Source of the DNA: Thiorhodococcus mannitoliphagus | Lineage (GTDB): Bacteria > Pseudomonadota > Gammaproteobacteria > Chromatiales > Chromatiaceae | Assembly: GCF_010915725.1 (NCBI RefSeq) | Contig: NZ_JAAIJR010000025.1 | Coordinates: forward strand, 1-56,412 | Direction of reading: 5' to 3' | Length of the DNA: 56,412 nucleotides | Shown: in pieces, positions 16,074 through 24,254 of the stretch | Numbering within the stretch: position 1 is the stretch's first letter | Layout of the letters: each line of letters begins with the position of its first letter | Position numbers and translations under genes: made by a program | The notes under the pieces: model-generated | Database searches by the model: none | What the model was told of the DNA's origin: nothing | The model's input: the letters and a program-made list of their open reading frames with translations, nothing else

Positions 16074-18026
16074 TCAGAACGGGCTCTCGTCATCATCCGA
16101 AAACTCGTCGGCGTCGTCCGGGTCTTCTTCGAGCGGCTCCGGCGTGCTGTCCATCAACTCCAAGATGTCCTGCCGGTGCAGGCGCTGCCAGAGTGCCGCG
16201 AGATGCCGCGTGACCGTCGGATGCCAGCGGTTGGCATGGCGTTCGATCAGCTCCAGACTCCAGGGGAGTGCGGCGTTGTCGGAGAGCGCGTCCCAATCCC
16301 ACCGATTCGCAAAGCGTTCGATTAGCTCCGGAGTCCAGGGCAGCGATGGATTGGCGGATAGGGCCGACCAGTCCCAATGCTCGGTCAGGCGCACGAGTAG
16401 CGCCGTGCTCCACGGCAGGGTCTGGTTGGCGGAGAGCGCCTGCCAATCCCAGCGCTGGGGATAGCGTTTGAGCAGCGCGAAACCGAGGGGGGCCTGACCG
16501 GACAGGCCCGGCAGCAGGAATTGCGGGTGCGCTTGCAGGAAGGCTTTGAACCGGGTGCGCTCGGCCATGTCCTGGCCCTCCGTATCCCTGTCCTGCCATC
16601 CCATCCGGGCCAGTTCCGCTTCGAGCTGGAAAACGGCTTCTTCGAGGGTGAGGCGTTGTTCGTCGAAATAGGCGTCCCAGTCGGTCAGCGCCTTGAGCGT
16701 CTGATAGGTGTCGTTGCGGCGCAGTGCTTGAAGCTCGGCCATGAGCTGGTCAAGGTCGTGGCGCAGCACCACGATGGCGTGTTGCAGCGTTTCGGCATCG
16801 GTCAGGGGCACGCCCTGCGTGACGAACAGTTGTCCCTCGCGCACCCTGGCATGGATGGCCTGCACGGTGGCAAGGTCGTTGTTGCGATACGCAGCCTGGA
16901 GCTGGATGAAAAGCTCGCCAGCGCGCTCTTGGTCTTCCGCATTCACCTTGTCCGGATGGCAGCGCTGGCTGGCCTCGCGATAGAGACGTTTCAGCTCGCC
17001 CAGGTCTTCGGCCTTGAGCGGCGGGGGCGGCGGTGTCTCGTGGGCGCGGGCGTTGGCGTCGCGATATTGCTCGTAGTCGGCCTGGGCGCGGTCGGCCTCC
17101 GCTTGGAGGGCTGGATCGGTCGCGGCCTGGCGGCGCTGTTTCTCGGCTTGCAGTTCCAGATAACGGCTGGTCAGGTCGCCGAGCGCGTGGCTGGCGCGGA
17201 GCGAAAAGGCGTGGATCTGACGCTCGATCTCGGCCTGCTCGTCGCGCAGGGCGTTGATTTGCAGATCCAGGGCGCGCAGGGCGAGATGCAGCAGGGCGGT
17301 TTGTTGATGTTTGACGGGGGCGCGTTCGGCGCTGCCGGTGAGATAGTCATCGATCCAGATCAGGGCGTCGTCGCCGTGCTGATCTTGCAGGGCGGCGAAC
17401 AGCGGATCGAGCCCCAGCGCAAGGCGGGCGGGTTGGAGTTTGTCGAGCTGGGCGGCCAGGGTGTCCCAGTCTTCCAGCAGCAGGAGGTTGCGGACGATCT
17501 CCAGGCGTCGGCGGATCTCGGCGGGGTCGATGCCCTGGAAGCCGAGGCCGTGGTCGCGTAGCAGGGTCTGGAAGGCGTCGAGGTAATCGGCGGCGATGGT
17601 GCGGCTGAGATCGCTTTCGCTGTCGAATCCATTGGGGGTACCGTCCGTGATGACGAGGATGAGTCCGTCAGGGTTGTCCTGTGCCGGCTGGGTCCAGGGG
17701 TAGGAGCCGGTGATGACGGTAGCCTGGTCGATGACACAGAAATTGTGATCGAGGGTCGGGGCATCGTCGCTGCCGGCGGGGAGCAGGAAGACGTGGCCGC
17801 CGCTGTCCCGCAAGCGCTGGACGTTGAGTCGTCCGGGGCCGACGTTGTGCGCGTCGTTTGGGACGGCCAACTGCACCTGAAGGCCGCGACCGGCCTGTCG
17901 GCATAGCAGGTCGAACAGGTCGCGGTCAGTGAAGCGGGTGACGGCGATGGCGATGTGTGCCGATGCCGCGGTTAGCCGCTTGGCGATCTCTTTGGGGATG
18001 TTCTCGAAGTGGGCCGTCGTTTCCAT
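16074..18026 (-). CDS. PLD-like / J-domain / LPWS-repeat protein
   Basis: 650 residues in four parts. Residues 1-125 resemble a phospholipase D-like domain (HFENIPKEIAKRL, IAIAVTRFTD, VITGSYPWT), but the catalytic HxK appears lost: LDHNFCVID replaces the usual MHNKFCVID. Residues about 245-330 are helical and likely coiled coil. Residues 339-385 are a DnaJ-type J domain with HPDK at 357-360, which would recruit Hsp70. Residues 490-605 hold three LPWS units, and the end is acidic. AAGGAG lies 5 nt before the ATG. It follows traD by about 50 bp and is followed by the 518-residue repeat protein, which shares its C-terminal design. Function is unknown; an Hsp70-linked stress or defence role is inference. 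Confidence 0.82.
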   Translation of the reverse strand: METTAHFENIPKEIAKRLTAASAHIAIAVTRFTDRDLFDLLCRQAGRGLQVQLAVPNDAHNVGPGRLNVQRLRDSGGHVFLLPAGSDDAPTLDHNFCVIDQATVITGSYPWTQPAQDNPDGLILVITDGTPNGFDSESDLSRTIAADYLDAFQTLLRDHGLGFQGIDPAEIRRRLEIVRNLLLLEDWDTLAAQLDKLQPARLALGLDPLFAALQDQHGDDALIWIDDYLTGSAERAPVKHQQTALLHLALRALDLQINALRDEQAEIERQIHAFSLRASHALGDLTSRYLELQAEKQRRQAATDPALQAEADRAQADYEQYRDANARAHETPPPPPLKAEDLGELKRLYREASQRCHPDKVNAEDQERAGELFIQLQAAYRNNDLATVQAIHARVREGQLFVTQGVPLTDAETLQHAIVVLRHDLDQLMAELQALRRNDTYQTLKALTDWDAYFDEQRLTLEEAVFQLEAELARMGWQDRDTEGQDMAERTRFKAFLQAHPQFLLPGLSGQAPLGFALLKRYPQRWDWQALSANQTLPWSTALLVRLTEHWDWSALSANPSLPWTPELIERFANRWDWDALSDNAALPWSLELIERHANRWHPTVTRHLAALWQRLHRQDILELMDSTPEPLEEDPDDADEFSDDDESPF

Positions 18027-18079
18027 GTTCGCTCCTTGATGACGTGACGTTCAGGCGGTCGCCCAGACCCGGAGGTTCG

Positions 18080-19870
18080 TCAGGTTGGCGTAGTCTGCTC
18101 GCATCCTTGGGTTGGGGCTAGATCTGGAGCCAAGGTTAATCCCTCATTAAGGAGATTCTGTCGCACCCCCAAGAGCGCCGACTGGAACAGCTCGCCCTCC
18201 TCTTCCATCAGCCGCTCACCGACGTTGCCGGCGTGCTCGAGCGGATTGCGTTGGGTCGAGGTCGCCTGGGTGCGTATCAGGGTCTTGAGCCGGGTCTTGG
18301 GCAGGCTCGCGGTGACGTACTCCTGGGTCTCGGCATCGAGGACACGCAGGGCAATGAGGGTGTTGAGATTGCCGAGCAGTTGGCGTGCCTTGGCCTCGCT
18401 GCCAGTGCGGGCGGCGAAATCGGCAAAGGTCTGGGTGGCGATGGTCAGGCGCAGGCCCGCGCCGCGACCTTTGTTCAGGAGCTGGATCAGTGGATCGTTG
18501 ACGAGCTCCGCAGCCTCGTCGATGAAGACGTTCACCGGGGGCGGTTTGGGGCTGTAGTTGTAGCGATCCCCGGCCACGGCGGCGAGGTCGGCGATGAGGA
18601 TGGAACCAATAGCGGAGCCGACGAGGGTGTCGGAAAGCGAGTCCAGCCCGATGTAGGCGACCTGGCCGCGTTCCAGGATGCGCGCCATGGCGGTAATGGG
18701 GCGCGGATCCTTGGGATCGTCGCTGTCGGGTGAGAGCAAGGGACCCAAGGCACCGGCGGTCAGCATGTTGAGCAGCGGAAAGAGGCTCGCGACCATCTTG
18801 GAGAAGTGCACCTTGTCGTGCTCGAACAGCGAGACCAGGCCATCGATGACCGTCGAGGGTTTGGTCGGACGCAGCTGCTCCTGATAGAGCCGCACCAGGG
18901 CGCGTGCCCGGGCATTGGTGTCGTTGGCCTTGCCCAGCGAGCGGCTGCTCGCCGGATCCCAGCCGGGGACCTGGGTCTTCAGATACTCACGCAGCACCCG
19001 CTCGACCAAAGCATCCACCCCACCCTCCAGATAGCGGCGCAGCATCACGAGACTCGGGCGCTCCCCGGCAGCGAGTACCCCGCCGATGACGTGCGAGAGG
19101 GCCATCTGGGAGAAGTTCTTGAAGGGGTCGTTGCCGGTCTCGCTGGGAAGGATCGCGGCGATACGGCTGGCCAATTCGGTGGCGCGGTTGAAGGAATAGA
19201 GTGGATCAATGCGGTGACTGCGATCGGGGAAGGCGGGATGGAAGCTGACAAAGCGGCCCGGCTGGTCGCCACAGGCGCGACGCGCCGAGGACTGCAATTC
19301 CTGGTCGCCCTTGGGGTCGAGGATGACCACCGCCTCGCCCCGGCATACGGCCTGGGTGACCAGCAGATCGAGCAGCCGGGTCTTGCCCGCGCCGGTGGTG
19401 CCGACGATGAGGAGATGGCCGGCGCTGTGGGCGATGGGCAGCCACACCGGCGTTTCGCGCTCCGCCAGGCCATGGAGCCAGTGGGCGCCGAGGGTCTCGG
19501 CGTCGCCGGGGATCAGTCGATGGGGTCCGGCGCGGATCAGATCGAGTGCGAGCTGGGCATGCTCGCTGTTCCAGTCGAAGCCCCAGCCGAGCCAGAGGTC
19601 GCCGGGGCGTGCGCGCCGCTGCCGGGTCAGCTCGGCGGGGGTGAGAAAGCGTTGCGGCAGCCCCGCCAGCTTGGCCCGGCGGTGGCTGTGACGCAGCGCA
19701 GAGGGCAACCAGCGCAGGGCCATGACCACGGCCAATAGCGTGAGGGCCTGAAAGGGGGCCTGGTGCAGCGGCCAGCGGCTCTGGAGCACAGCAGCGACGA
19801 ACGCGACCACCAGCCAGGTCAGCAATGCCGCACCCTCGAAGTTGGGTCGCCAGGGTGGGCTATAGGCCAA
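18080..19870 (-). CDS. traD: Type IV coupling protein TraD
   Basis: About 596 residues if it begins at the TTG at 19870, which overlaps the traI stop; no ATG is available before the conserved region (YSPPWRPNFEGAA). Two membrane segments lie in the first 70 residues. Walker A is GTTGAGKTR near residue 157 and Walker B is VNVFIDEAAEL, followed by RGAGLRLTIATQTFADFAAR, typical of SXT/MobH-type TraD. The protein is a hexameric inner-membrane ATPase that passes the relaxase-DNA complex to the secretion channel. The gene appears full length. Confidence 0.92.
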   Translation of the reverse strand: MAYSPPWRPNFEGAALLTWLVVAFVAAVLQSRWPLHQAPFQALTLLAVVMALRWLPSALRHSHRRAKLAGLPQRFLTPAELTRQRRARPGDLWLGWGFDWNSEHAQLALDLIRAGPHRLIPGDAETLGAHWLHGLAERETPVWLPIAHSAGHLLIVGTTGAGKTRLLDLLVTQAVCRGEAVVILDPKGDQELQSSARRACGDQPGRFVSFHPAFPDRSHRIDPLYSFNRATELASRIAAILPSETGNDPFKNFSQMALSHVIGGVLAAGERPSLVMLRRYLEGGVDALVERVLREYLKTQVPGWDPASSRSLGKANDTNARARALVRLYQEQLRPTKPSTVIDGLVSLFEHDKVHFSKMVASLFPLLNMLTAGALGPLLSPDSDDPKDPRPITAMARILERGQVAYIGLDSLSDTLVGSAIGSILIADLAAVAGDRYNYSPKPPPVNVFIDEAAELVNDPLIQLLNKGRGAGLRLTIATQTFADFAARTGSEAKARQLLGNLNTLIALRVLDAETQEYVTASLPKTRLKTLIRTQATSTQRNPLEHAGNVGERLMEEEGELFQSALLGVRQNLLNEGLTLAPDLAPTQGCEQTTPT

Positions 19871-22064
19871 GGCTGAAGCGTCCCTGCTCGACCTGTCCCC
19901 GAGGCCGTTTACGCAGCGCTCGGAGCAACGTCGCCTCGGCAATGCCGGCGGCTTTGGCGCCGTCCAGGACCGGGCCGTGCAGTGCGACCGAGAGGGCGTT
20001 CTCATGCACCTGGATTGGTCCCAACGTCGGATCACGGGCCAGGAGGCGCTGCTCCAGGGCAAGCGCATACTCGGCCGCACCGGTGCGGCTCCGCGCTGGC
20101 GTGGCTTGACGCGAACGCGGCTTTTTCGTGGTCGATGACATCGACTTCGGAGGTGGCGGTGCGTCTCGCTCGGGGGCCGGACGACAGGATTCCGCCGACA
20201 CGCTGGAGGCCGGGTTGCCCAAGGCCAGCAGCCGTTCAGAAATGGCCGATGTCAGCAGGACACCGCTGACGCCATCTAGCGCACGCACCCGAACCAGCGG
20301 CCGACGCGGATCGCGCGTGATCCAGTCGCGCATCCAGAGATCGTCCAGGATCCGCTCCGGATCCGGATCGTCCTCGCTCCCGAGGAAGGCGTGCGGATAG
20401 GGGAGAAAACACTGTCCGTCGATCCAGCGGGGCTGTCCCTCGGCTGGTTGGCGCCCCTCCTCCACCCGGCGCATGAGTGCGATCAGACCAGGACCGGCGG
20501 GCGGATGCTGGTCGAGCCAGGCGCGCGCCGATTCAGCAAGGGATGGCTCAGGCGACTCGGATGGTGCGGCTCGATTGGATGGTCGCGACGATCCCCACGG
20601 CGCCGCCGCCGGCACTGCCTCGGTGTCTGCGCTCGACGTCGCCTTCAGCGGCTGGAGCGCCTTGGGCATCGCCTCCGTATCGTCCGCCTCTAATGGCGAC
20701 CCAACCGCCCTCGCCTGCGCCTCCTCGGTCACCAGCTCGGTCGGCACGGAGCGCGGTGCCGGTGCTGAAGCGGTGGACTCCTCGATCAACGCTGTTGCGC
20801 GTGGAAGCACGCCCGAGAACAGCAGCTCGGGCTCGGCCAGGCGCAGGAAGCTGAGCCACTGCGGCTGATCGCGCGTTAGAGCCTGCGGGGCGAGCTGCCA
20901 GGTGCGCGCTGGACGCTCGCTCCCCTCCAGCGGACAGGGGATGGCGAGCTGCCGTTCCAGGAGCAGATCGGCCAGGGTGTCGGGATCACGCGGGATGCCG
21001 GGCACCCGGGCCTCGGCGAGGCGCTGCACCAGGTCCTGGGCACTCTCGGGCCAGACCAGATGGAGGCCGGCGGGAAAGACCCAGACCCGTGCGCCCGGAC
21101 TGTTGACCGCCCAAGTCCCATCGCGCAGCAACGCACGCATGGTGTCGATCAGATAGCGCTCGATCGGCACCCCGAGCGAGAGCGCTTCGGGGTCGAGGCG
21201 ATTCTCGCGCAGGTCCTGCTCGACGCTGATGCGATCGGCCTCGCGCATCAACTGGGCGAGCAGCGCCTGGTCGTCACGCCCCGCGAGCACGCTGCCCAGG
21301 CTGTACCAGACCAGGGGATCGGGATCCATCAACCAGCGGCGCAGCTCGCGGGTGATGAATTGCGGAAACACCGAGGTGGTGAAGACCTCATGCCCCTGAT
21401 GCAGCCGCTGGCCGTTCCAGCGCAGGAAGTAGCGGTCGATGCCGTGCTGGGTCGCCCAGTCGAGAATGGTCTCGTCGACCGGCTGCCAGCGGGTCGTGCC
21501 CTCACGGTCGAGCACCAAGAGATCGGCGACCGGCTTGCCAACGTCGTGCAGCAGTCCGACGACGGCGGCGGCGAGCTGCCAGCGCGGCTCGAGCAGGCGA
21601 CGCTCCTCGGGCATGCGATCGACGGCGAAGAGGCGTCCCCGACTCGCCCGCGCGCACTGGAAGGCGACTTCGAGCCCATGGCGGAAGAGTCCGCCGGCGC
21701 CGCGATGATGATGAGTTTCCGAAGCCGGGAGCAAATGGGCGAAGGCGGCATAGCGCTCGATGAGCGGCAGGACCAGGGTCTGGTAGTCGCTGTCGGTCAT
21801 CGCCAACGCCTCTTGGAGACTGGCGATCAGCTCGGACTGGGTGGCGAGGATCTGGGCGGTGCTGGCCACCGGCAGGCCCTGGAGAAAGGGCGGATAGCGT
21901 GGGATGTCGGACTCGGCGATGGCGACACTGACAGCTGGAGGCGACGCTGGATCAGCGGCGGATTCGCCCACGCGAAAGGCGCTCCAGGCTGCACGGCAGC
22001 GGGTCAGCAAGGTCGGCATTGCGGTCGGGAGAAGCGGTTGATCAGTCACCGAAGATGGCTGCAT
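19860..22064 (-). CDS. traI: MobH-family relaxase TraI
   Basis: About 734 residues from the ATG at 22064. The N-terminal TraI_2 domain has YPPFLQGLPVAS, the histidine-rich HHHRGAGGLFRHGLEVA and the HD-hydrolase-like LLHDVGKPVADL, which mark the MobH family found in SXT/R391 and many genomic islands. A C-terminal winged-helix-type region (residues about 640-734) follows a Pro/Ala-rich linker. The relaxase nicks oriT and pilots the strand. An open frame to 22280 exists but is without support. No strong Shine-Dalgarno is seen. A perfect-looking inverted repeat lies just upstream. Confidence 0.9.
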   Translation of the reverse strand: MQPSSVTDQPLLPTAMPTLLTRCRAAWSAFRVGESAADPASPPAVSVAIAESDIPRYPPFLQGLPVASTAQILATQSELIASLQEALAMTDSDYQTLVLPLIERYAAFAHLLPASETHHHRGAGGLFRHGLEVAFQCARASRGRLFAVDRMPEERRLLEPRWQLAAAVVGLLHDVGKPVADLLVLDREGTTRWQPVDETILDWATQHGIDRYFLRWNGQRLHQGHEVFTTSVFPQFITRELRRWLMDPDPLVWYSLGSVLAGRDDQALLAQLMREADRISVEQDLRENRLDPEALSLGVPIERYLIDTMRALLRDGTWAVNSPGARVWVFPAGLHLVWPESAQDLVQRLAEARVPGIPRDPDTLADLLLERQLAIPCPLEGSERPARTWQLAPQALTRDQPQWLSFLRLAEPELLFSGVLPRATALIEESTASAPAPRSVPTELVTEEAQARAVGSPLEADDTEAMPKALQPLKATSSADTEAVPAAAPWGSSRPSNRAAPSESPEPSLAESARAWLDQHPPAGPGLIALMRRVEEGRQPAEGQPRWIDGQCFLPYPHAFLGSEDDPDPERILDDLWMRDWITRDPRRPLVRVRALDGVSGVLLTSAISERLLALGNPASSVSAESCRPAPERDAPPPPKSMSSTTKKPRSRQATPARSRTGAAEYALALEQRLLARDPTLGPIQVHENALSVALHGPVLDGAKAAGIAEATLLRALRKRPRGQVEQGRFSLGL

Positions 22065-22089
22065 CACAGCAGATGTGCACACGCCAGGA

Positions 22090-22130
22090 CAGTCGAAACG
22101 GTCTCTCGCTCCGGGGACCGTTTTCGACTG
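22090..22130. repeat. Inverted repeat upstream of traI (candidate oriT or operator)
   Basis: CAGTCGAAACGGTC (22090-22103) faces GACCGTTTTCGACTG (22116-22130); the arms are complementary over 14 bp apart from one extra A, with a 12-nt loop. It lies 26 bp before the relaxase start, between two divergent transcription units, where oriT or a relaxase-operon operator would be expected. Confidence 0.45.
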
Positions 22131-22190
22131 TTGCGGGTGAGGTCGGCGGACTAGGATCGCAGACAGTGCCATCCGCGGAGTCCCTGCCCC

Positions 22191-22487
22191 ATGCGTCTGC
22201 ATCCCTTGCTCAGCATCGCCGCGCTCGCCAGTCTGGTCGGTTGTGCCGCACCACCGATCCAGCCACCACCGACCCCGCATCTGATCCGCATGCCCTTACC
22301 GCGTTGTGCCACCCATGCGCCCGAGCCGAGGCTCGCCGGCGCCGCGTGGCGCGCCGGGCTGCGGACACATGCACTGGCGCTCGACGGGCAGGTCTGCGGT
22401 CTGACACACGGCGGTGAGGTGCACTGCCAACGTCCGATGGCTGAGTCAACGCCACCATCCCGGCCGCGGCCCACGCCCACGGGCTGA
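22191..22487 (+). CDS. Small lipoprotein
   Basis: 98 residues. A short basic start and hydrophobic core (MRLHPLLSIAALASLVGC) end in a lipobox LVGC, with the predicted lipidated Cys at position 18 followed by AAPP. The mature part is Pro-rich with three further cysteines. GGAG lies about 10 nt before the ATG, and a clear intrinsic terminator follows at 22529, which supports a real transcript. It is divergent from traI. Function is not recognised; small lipoproteins in conjugative elements may help envelope assembly or entry exclusion. Confidence 0.6.
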   Translation: MRLHPLLSIAALASLVGCAAPPIQPPPTPHLIRMPLPRCATHAPEPRLAGAAWRAGLRTHALALDGQVCGLTHGGEVHCQRPMAESTPPSRPRPTPTG

Positions 22488-22528
22488 TCTCAGCGACGCG
22501 TGCTCCAGTTCCTGTTCGGCCGTCCTTG

Positions 22529-22554
22529 CCCTGCCGCCCTGGCAGGGATTTTTT
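22529..22554 (+). terminator. Rho-independent terminator after the lipoprotein gene
   Basis: CCCTGCC and GGCAGGG form a 7-bp stem with a 5-nt loop, followed by ATTTTTT. It lies about 40 bp after the lipoprotein stop and before the WGR gene. Confidence 0.8.
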
Positions 22555-22652
22555 GCGCCGCACACACGTCCTCCTCAACCTGAAACGGTCCAGCCAGCAA
22601 TGAACCCTTCCTGTGCCATCATTGGACCAATGTTTCCTGGTGGGCGGACGCC

Positions 22653-22952
22653 ATGCAACGCTGGATCCATGCGGAGAAGGATCGCTACGACCTGGTCGAT
22701 CTGGTTCAGGACCTGCTCGGCGACTGGACGCTGGTTCTGTGCTGGGGCGCACTCGGCTCACGGCGCGGACGCCTGCGCATCGTCGGCGTGGCCTCTGAGG
22801 CGGAGGGCTTGGGAAAGCTCGAGGCGATCACGCGGCGACGCCAGCAGCGGGGCTATCGGCGGCAGGTGAGGCCCGAGCCGATCGACGTGGGCCACGGCAT
22901 CCCGGCCGGGGCCACAAACGCCGCCGCACAGAGGAGCACTGGCGATGACTGA
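22653..22952 (+). CDS. WGR-domain protein
   Basis: 99 residues. DRYDLVDLVQDLLGDWTLVL, then CWGALGSRRGR, fits the WGR domain (named for Trp-Gly-Arg; here WGALGSRRGR), a nucleic-acid-linked module also seen in PARP proteins and in small proteins of conjugative islands. EAEGLGKLEAITRRRQQRGY completes the usual C-terminal helix. It overlaps the SDR gene start by 8 nt. Its role in the element is unknown. Confidence 0.75.
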   Translation: MQRWIHAEKDRYDLVDLVQDLLGDWTLVLCWGALGSRRGRLRIVGVASEAEGLGKLEAITRRRQQRGYRRQVRPEPIDVGHGIPAGATNAAAQRSTGDD

Positions 22953-23733
22953 GGCGGACCAAACGCCGGTCGCGATCGTCACGGGCGGCGCGCAAGGCAT
23001 CGGCCGCGCCCTGACGCAGCATTTCCTGAGCGCGGGCTGGCGGGTCCTGGTCCTGGACCGTGATGCCGAGGCCATAGCCGATCTGGAGGCCAGCCTGAAG
23101 CACCAGGACCTATTGGGATGCACAGCGGATGTGGGCGAGGAAGCGGCCGTAACCGCGGCCTTCGCGGCCCTGGCCGAGTGGCAGGCACGCACCAACCAGC
23201 CCGAGGGGATCGATCTGTTGGTCAACAATGCGGGCATTGCCGATCCGGTCAGCGGTCCGCTGGAATCCCTGACACTCGCCGCCTGGCGCCGCTGGCAGGA
23301 CAGTCATCTGACCGGCGCCTTTCTCTGCACCCGCGCGGCCATCCCTGGGCTGCGCGCGCGGCGCGGGGCCATCGTCAACATCGCATCGACCCGCGCGCTC
23401 CAATCCGAGCCGCAGTGCGAGGCCTATGCAGCGGCCAAGGGTGGGCTGCTGGCCCTCACCCATGCCCTGGCCATCAGCCTGGGACCGGAGATCCGCGTCA
23501 ATGCGGTCAGTCCGGGCTGGATCGAGACCGGCCCCTGGCAAAAACCGGGCAGGCGCCAAAACCCGACACACCGCTCCATCGACCAGGCCCAGCATGCCGT
23601 GGGGCGGATCGGCGAGCCGGCCGACATCGTCGCGGCAGTCGCCTTTCTGGCCAGCCCGCAAGCCGGCTTCATCACCGGGCAGAACCTGGTGGTCGACGGC
23701 GGCATGACGCGGACCATGCGCTATGCGGAGTGA
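22945..23733 (+). CDS. Short-chain dehydrogenase/reductase (SDR)
   Basis: 262 residues, classical SDR length. The nucleotide-binding motif is TGGAQGIG (13-20), the structural motif NNAG lies at about residue 93, and the catalytic Ser, Tyr and Lys are in IVNIAS and EAYAAAKGG. GQNLVVDGGMT closes the fold. These features indicate an NAD(P)H-dependent oxidoreductase with the fold of FabG-like enzymes, but the substrate cannot be read from the sequence. It is followed 44 bp later by sixA in the same direction. Confidence 0.9.
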   Translation: MTEADQTPVAIVTGGAQGIGRALTQHFLSAGWRVLVLDRDAEAIADLEASLKHQDLLGCTADVGEEAAVTAAFAALAEWQARTNQPEGIDLLVNNAGIADPVSGPLESLTLAAWRRWQDSHLTGAFLCTRAAIPGLRARRGAIVNIASTRALQSEPQCEAYAAAKGGLLALTHALAISLGPEIRVNAVSPGWIETGPWQKPGRRQNPTHRSIDQAQHAVGRIGEPADIVAAVAFLASPQAGFITGQNLVVDGGMTRTMRYAE

Positions 23734-23777
23734 GCCGGGCCGGGGGAGCCTGCTATCCAAACGATTCGGAGTCCAAG

Positions 23778-24254
23778 ATGCACCTCTACCTCGCACAGCA
23801 TGGCTTGGCCGTCCCCGAGGACGTCGATCCCGAGCGTCCCTTGAGCCCGCAGGGCCGTACAGACATTGAGCGTCTCGCGGCGCGCCTGGGTCGAGCCCGG
23901 ATCGTGGTTGAGCCGGTGCTGCACCGCAGCAAGACCCGGGCGGCGCAGACCGCGAAGATCCTGGCCGGACCGCTGCGGGCGAGCGCAGCGCCGCAGGCGC
24001 GCGGCGGCCTCAAGCCGAATGACCCGGTGGAGGCGCTGGCCTCGGAGATCGCCGACTGGTCAGCGGACACCTTGATCGTCGGGCATCTGCCCTTTGTGGG
24101 GCGGCTCGCCGCCCACCTGCTCGTTGCCGACGCCAACCAGGCGCTGCTCGCCTTTCAGCCGGGCAGCCTGGCCTGTCTGGAGCGCGACGCGGACGGTCAC
24201 TGGAGGCTGGCCGGGATGCTCCGACCGGAGCTCTTGACGGAGGTCTCCCGATGA
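23778..24254 (+). CDS. sixA: Phosphohistidine phosphatase SixA
   Basis: 158 residues from the ATG at 23778, with GGAG 7 nt upstream; the longer open frame reaching back to 23118 only overlaps the SDR gene. MHLYLAQHGLA carries the histidine-phosphatase nucleophile in a QHG version of the usual RHG, which is common in SixA. HRSKTRAAQTAKIL and IVGHLPFVGRLA (second catalytic His) complete the active site. SixA removes phosphate from histidines of phospho-relay or phosphotransferase proteins. The stop overlaps the next gene by 4 nt (ATGA). Confidence 0.9.
   Translation: MHLYLAQHGLAVPEDVDPERPLSPQGRTDIERLAARLGRARIVVEPVLHRSKTRAAQTAKILAGPLRASAAPQARGGLKPNDPVEALASEIADWSADTLIVGHLPFVGRLAAHLLVADANQALLAFQPGSLACLERDADGHWRLAGMLRPELLTEVSR

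Noticed and set aside
16521..17561. 346-codon plus-strand frame opposite the PLD/J-domain gene
   Set aside because: Antisense shadow in high-GC DNA; no start signal and no recognisable domain, whereas the minus strand has clear domains.
23118..23777. Long plus-strand frame overlapping the SDR gene
   Set aside because: Only its last part (from 23778) is sixA; the earlier codons are an out-of-frame reading of the SDR gene.
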